Below, in pieces: positions 61,170-64,000 of a stretch of DNA of 64,000 nt. The notes below the pieces were generated by a model. It was not told the DNA's origin. It did no database searches and was given only the letters and a program-made list of their open reading frames with translations. A program made the position numbers and the translations under genes. Position 1 is the first letter of the stretch; every line of letters starts with the position of its first letter. Source of the DNA: Flavobacterium sp. ZT3R18 (GTDB lineage Bacteria > Bacteroidota > Bacteroidia > Flavobacteriales > Flavobacteriaceae); the NCBI RefSeq assembly GCF_007097385.1, contig NZ_VJZS01000004.1, positions 62,001-126,000 of the forward strand, written 5' to 3'.

Positions 61170-63497
61170 CTACCTTTTTAACGAAAAATGGCCTTTAATG
61201 ATTTTTTCGTCTTCAAATGTGATGATAAACCAATAATCATCTGCGGGTAATTCTTTTCCGTTATAAGTACCACTCCACCCTATGCTGTTAGAGCTAAATT
61301 GTTGTAATAATTTCCCATAACGATCCAGTATGGCGATTGTAGATTTTGGTAAAAGATCTAGATTTTTTATTTTCCAAGTGTCATTATAGCCATCATTGTT
61401 TGGAGTGAAAAAACGAGGGTAATCAAGTACATAGACTTTGTAAGGTATTGAAATACCACAGCCATTTTTGTCTCGAACGGTTGCGCTGTAAATTCCAGCA
61501 TTTACACCAGTAAACAAAGGATTGTCTTGGTAAAAATTGTCGTCTAATGAAAATTCATAATCACCATCACCAGAATAAGAAATTAAAACGGAGTTTTCTG
61601 TGCCGGAAAAATCAGTAACCGTTGCGTTTGTAATTAATCCGATTCCTGAAGCTTTGATAATGAATTTTTTTGTTTTTTTACAGCCATTTGTATTACTTAC
61701 TGTTACCGTATATTCTCCTGGAGTACTAATGTTTGTTGTATTTGCTGTAGATCCATTACTCCATAAATAACTCGAAAAACCAGAAGCAACTGTTAAGTTT
61801 GTATTAGATCCATTGCATAAAATAAAGGTTTCGTCTTGAAAATTAGAAGGATCAAAGGTATGTATCACAAGCGTTTCTGGCGTTATTCTAAAACAATCAG
61901 CACCATTAACAATTCGGGCATAAATTATTTGTTGATTTGGGATCGTATTGGTAAAGAGATTGGGTAATTGGTTTTTTTGAGCGATGGCATCGGTTTGATT
62001 GAGATAATACTCAACGGTCAATCCGGTAGTCAATCCGTTGATTACTTGAGGTGTTATTTTGGCATTCAAATTAAATTGTGTCAAACCATCTTGTAGTGCA
62101 TCAAGATCACAACTCTCAATTGGCGTTTGGGTTGCGATGGAATTGTTTGAAATAATTAATTTTAACGTAGCATAATCAACGCAGCCAAAAGCATTAGCTA
62201 CTCTGGCGTACAAAACCTGATTGGGTGCTGTATTACGGTAGGTGCTAGGGTTTGAAATGGGATTCATTTCGGCTTGAGCTTCCGCTAAAGAATTAAAATA
62301 AACGACCTTGACTAGCTTTGGGTCGTTGTTTCTTATAATAGGATCTGCTTTTGTTAAATCAAATATTGAAATTCCGTCTCCATCATCATCACATTGGGCA
62401 AGAACAGTGTTGCTTAAAATAATTTGAGGGGTGTATTCTATTTTTATCTCATCTTCGGCACTACAGGTCGATGGAGATAAAGTGACTTTTACTTTATAGG
62501 TTCCAGCTTCGGTAACGGTATAAGATGGATTTGTGGCTGATGAAATTAATATGCCATTTTTGTACCATTCGTATTTATAACTTGCCAGAAGTTTGGTATC
62601 AATAGTAAAGCTTTGGCCAAAACATAAAGGATTGCTGGTGGTGGATGAACGATCTGGACCTAAATCTATTTTAGCAGCAAAACTTCCTGCTTCGAGAAAA
62701 ACGGCTGAGTCATAATATTCTTCTTTATCATCGGCAATTACTAGCTTTATATGGTAGGTCTTTCCGGCTATTACATCCGTTTGAGCATTCAGTTTAATCG
62801 TTTGTCCACTATAATTAATGGGGCTAGCCGCGGTGTTGAACCCATTAAAATAAGATTCGTTTATGGCAGGGCAACCGGGATGACTTATTCCATTAGCATC
62901 TACAACGGTATTTGTAATTGAGTGAACATTTTCAGAAGAAACTGGAGTGGTGGTTCCGGGAAGAACGGCAATGTTCTTATAATTGCTGACACTTCCTTTT
63001 TCTTTAATCAAAAAAGCAAAACCATCCGAGAAGGCACAAGGAAAATAAGATTGATATTCATTCGATGCAAAAACATAATTGAAACTGATGTAATTGGTCA
63101 GCGGTACAAAATCAAACTCTAATACAGTTGCATTTACACTATTAATGCCTAAGGTCTGATCAAGATCAGCATCTCCAAGCCAAGCGCTACCTCCACCTCC
63201 GCGATTACTTACATAAGGACCTATGGCATTTTTACTAGGCGATGTGCTTAAAAGTACTCCTTCTGAAAAAGGAAAATTACTACCGCCAGAATTAAAATAC
63301 GCATAACTATTTTCTACAGGAATAGCGTTATTCCCACGGGCATTAAAACTGGACACATTGGCACAACTACTGTTTACCAAAACATTCTGGATCAGTTGTT
63401 GAGCTGTTCTGGTGTCATCTACTGTAATATACTGAGCCGTTGCAACAGTAGAATAGCAGTAGAGTAATAGAATTAAAATATTTTTCAAACCATTCAT
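61170..63497 (-). CDS. Type IX secretion cargo with choice-of-anchor L domain and type B sorting domain
   Basis: The ATG at 63497 gives 775 residues; a TTG three codons earlier (63506) is less likely. The signal peptide ends about residue 22. Residues about 25-250 are a choice-of-anchor L domain (SSCANVSSFNARGNN, FPFSEGVLLSTS, FNYVFASNEYQSY, AFLIKE). Then come SprB-like or Ig-like repeats, and the C-terminal 85 residues are a type B sorting domain (FFTPNNDGYNDTWKIKN ... DDYWFIITFED ... GHFSLKR) nearly matching that of the downstream gene. The two genes form a tandem pair of secreted or gliding-associated proteins. A third gene on the same strand (a permease) precedes them. Confidence 0.87.
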   Translation of the reverse strand: MNGLKNILILLLYCYSTVATAQYITVDDTRTAQQLIQNVLVNSSCANVSSFNARGNNAIPVENSYAYFNSGGSNFPFSEGVLLSTSPSKNAIGPYVSNRGGGGSAWLGDADLDQTLGINSVNATVLEFDFVPLTNYISFNYVFASNEYQSYFPCAFSDGFAFLIKEKGSVSNYKNIAVLPGTTTPVSSENVHSITNTVVDANGISHPGCPAINESYFNGFNTAASPINYSGQTIKLNAQTDVIAGKTYHIKLVIADDKEEYYDSAVFLEAGSFAAKIDLGPDRSSTTSNPLCFGQSFTIDTKLLASYKYEWYKNGILISSATNPSYTVTEAGTYKVKVTLSPSTCSAEDEIKIEYTPQIILSNTVLAQCDDDGDGISIFDLTKADPIIRNNDPKLVKVVYFNSLAEAQAEMNPISNPSTYRNTAPNQVLYARVANAFGCVDYATLKLIISNNSIATQTPIESCDLDALQDGLTQFNLNAKITPQVINGLTTGLTVEYYLNQTDAIAQKNQLPNLFTNTIPNQQIIYARIVNGADCFRITPETLVIHTFDPSNFQDETFILCNGSNTNLTVASGFSSYLWSNGSTANTTNISTPGEYTVTVSNTNGCKKTKKFIIKASGIGLITNATVTDFSGTENSVLISYSGDGDYEFSLDDNFYQDNPLFTGVNAGIYSATVRDKNGCGISIPYKVYVLDYPRFFTPNNDGYNDTWKIKNLDLLPKSTIAILDRYGKLLQQFSSNSIGWSGTYNGKELPADDYWFIITFEDEKIIKGHFSLKR

Positions 63498-63511
63498 AGC
63501 GTACAAAGATA

Positions 63512-64000
63512 CTACAAATCTCTATTTTTTAATATTCTATACGATAGGAATAGAAAGATAACAGTCCAACATAAAACAATTACTACAGCCGAAAAAGGGA
63601 CGCTGTAATCTTTTAAATTTTCTACGCCCATTTGGGTGCCAATTGATTTAACAATAGAGGTCCTTGTTAATGGCTCGGCGATTAAGTTAGACATCGCTTC
63701 TAAGGGGAAAAGCTGTGTGATGTAACTTGCAGTTTTACCTTCGGGAAAAACACTAAAGTTCAAAATTCCTTTTGCAATGCCTTCAATTATGTTCCAAACT
63801 AGTAAAAAACCCAATGCAAAAGCAGAACGTTTTACCAATATTCCCAAGAACAAACAGAAAGAGAAAAATCCAACCAATTTTACAAAAAAGGCCAAAAGAT
63901 ATTCCAGATCAGTAAAAACAATACTCAGTTCAGTATAAGATGAAAAGCTATAACCCAAAATTAAAGTCATTATAAAGACAAAAACGGTGGAGCATACTGA
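63512..64000 (-). CDS. ABC-2-type transporter permease, 5' end missing (partial)
   Basis: The frame is open from the right edge; the visible 162 residues cover the C-terminal part, with four or five transmembrane helices (SIVFTDLEYLLAFFVKLVGFFSFCLFLGILV, SAFALGFLLVWNI, FSAVVIVLCWTVIFLFLSYRIL) and the end KNRDL. An internal ATG at 63970 is not a start, because ten in-frame codons precede it. ABC-2 permeases with this layout export small molecules, and an ATPase gene would be expected upstream, outside the window. Its stop lies 14 bases before the cargo gene start. Confidence 0.78.
   Translation of the reverse strand, partial: SVCSTVFVFIMTLILGYSFSSYTELSIVFTDLEYLLAFFVKLVGFFSFCLFLGILVKRSAFALGFLLVWNIIEGIAKGILNFSVFPEGKTASYITQLFPLEAMSNLIAEPLTRTSIVKSIGTQMGVENLKDYSVPFSAVVIVLCWTVIFLFLSYRILKNRDL

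Overview
The window comes from a member of the Bacteroidota, most likely Flavobacterium or a close relative. The supporting signs are strongly A+T-rich spacers, leaders rich in ACCAAA and without Shine-Dalgarno sequences, promoters of the form TTG-N(17-20)-TAnnTTTG, two secreted proteins with the type B sorting domain of the type IX secretion system, a TonB receptor with a carboxypeptidase-regulatory-like domain, and house-keeping proteins (ProS, RimO, TypA, S20) of flavobacterial type. I see no rRNA, prophage, transposase or CRISPR array.

Layout. 0-5.3 kb: an APC-type (ethanolamine-like) permease, divergent from a three-gene acyl-CoA (propionyl-CoA-like) carboxylase operon. 5.3-7.1 kb: a Fic-domain protein preceded by a decayed, helically phased repeat array. 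7.1-12.0 kb: an RprXY-like two-component pair, divergent from a DUF1573 protein with TTAACAA direct repeats between them, then a hybrid CHASE4-type histidine kinase. 12.2-28.9 kb: a catabolic island for amines or omega-amino acids. It has three class III aminotransferases, three aldehyde dehydrogenases (one CoA-acylating), three large GNAT paralogues plus a small GNAT, a cytosolic YtcJ-like amidohydrolase, an NhaC-family antiporter and an Lrp-type regulator, followed by two outer-membrane porins to 30.5 kb. 30.8-39.4 kb: a lipoprotein YtcJ-like amidohydrolase, an AguB-like amidase, an exported CehA/McbA-type metallohydrolase and a solitary TonB-dependent receptor. 40-49.9 kb: an unrecognised 348-residue protein, a CpsB-type phosphatase, a DegT-type aminotransferase, a cell-wall amidase, a small Gly-rich secreted protein, rimO, an OmpP1/FadL protein and a low-complexity lipoprotein. 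49.9-56.4 kb: proS, four tRNA-Glu genes, rpsT, a PAS histidine kinase with its response regulator, and typA. 56.6-64.0 kb: two type IX secretion cargo proteins and the 3' part of an ABC-2 permease gene.

Working together. The island encodes what is needed to take omega-amino acids to central metabolism: an aminotransferase plus methylmalonate/malonate-semialdehyde dehydrogenase (beta-alanine-like compounds to acetyl-CoA), and GabT plus succinate-semialdehyde-type dehydrogenases (GABA to succinate). The exported hydrolases, AguB and the porins/TonB receptor look like the uptake and release end, and the Lrp-type protein is a likely local regulator. The repeated coupling of a GNAT with an aminotransferase, a dehydrogenase and an amidohydrolase suggests that substrates are handled in N-acylated form; this is inference.

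The spacers are rich in dispersed nested palindromes: at least six families, several present twice, and two with compensatory changes in their stems. Most lie after stop codons or between convergent genes.
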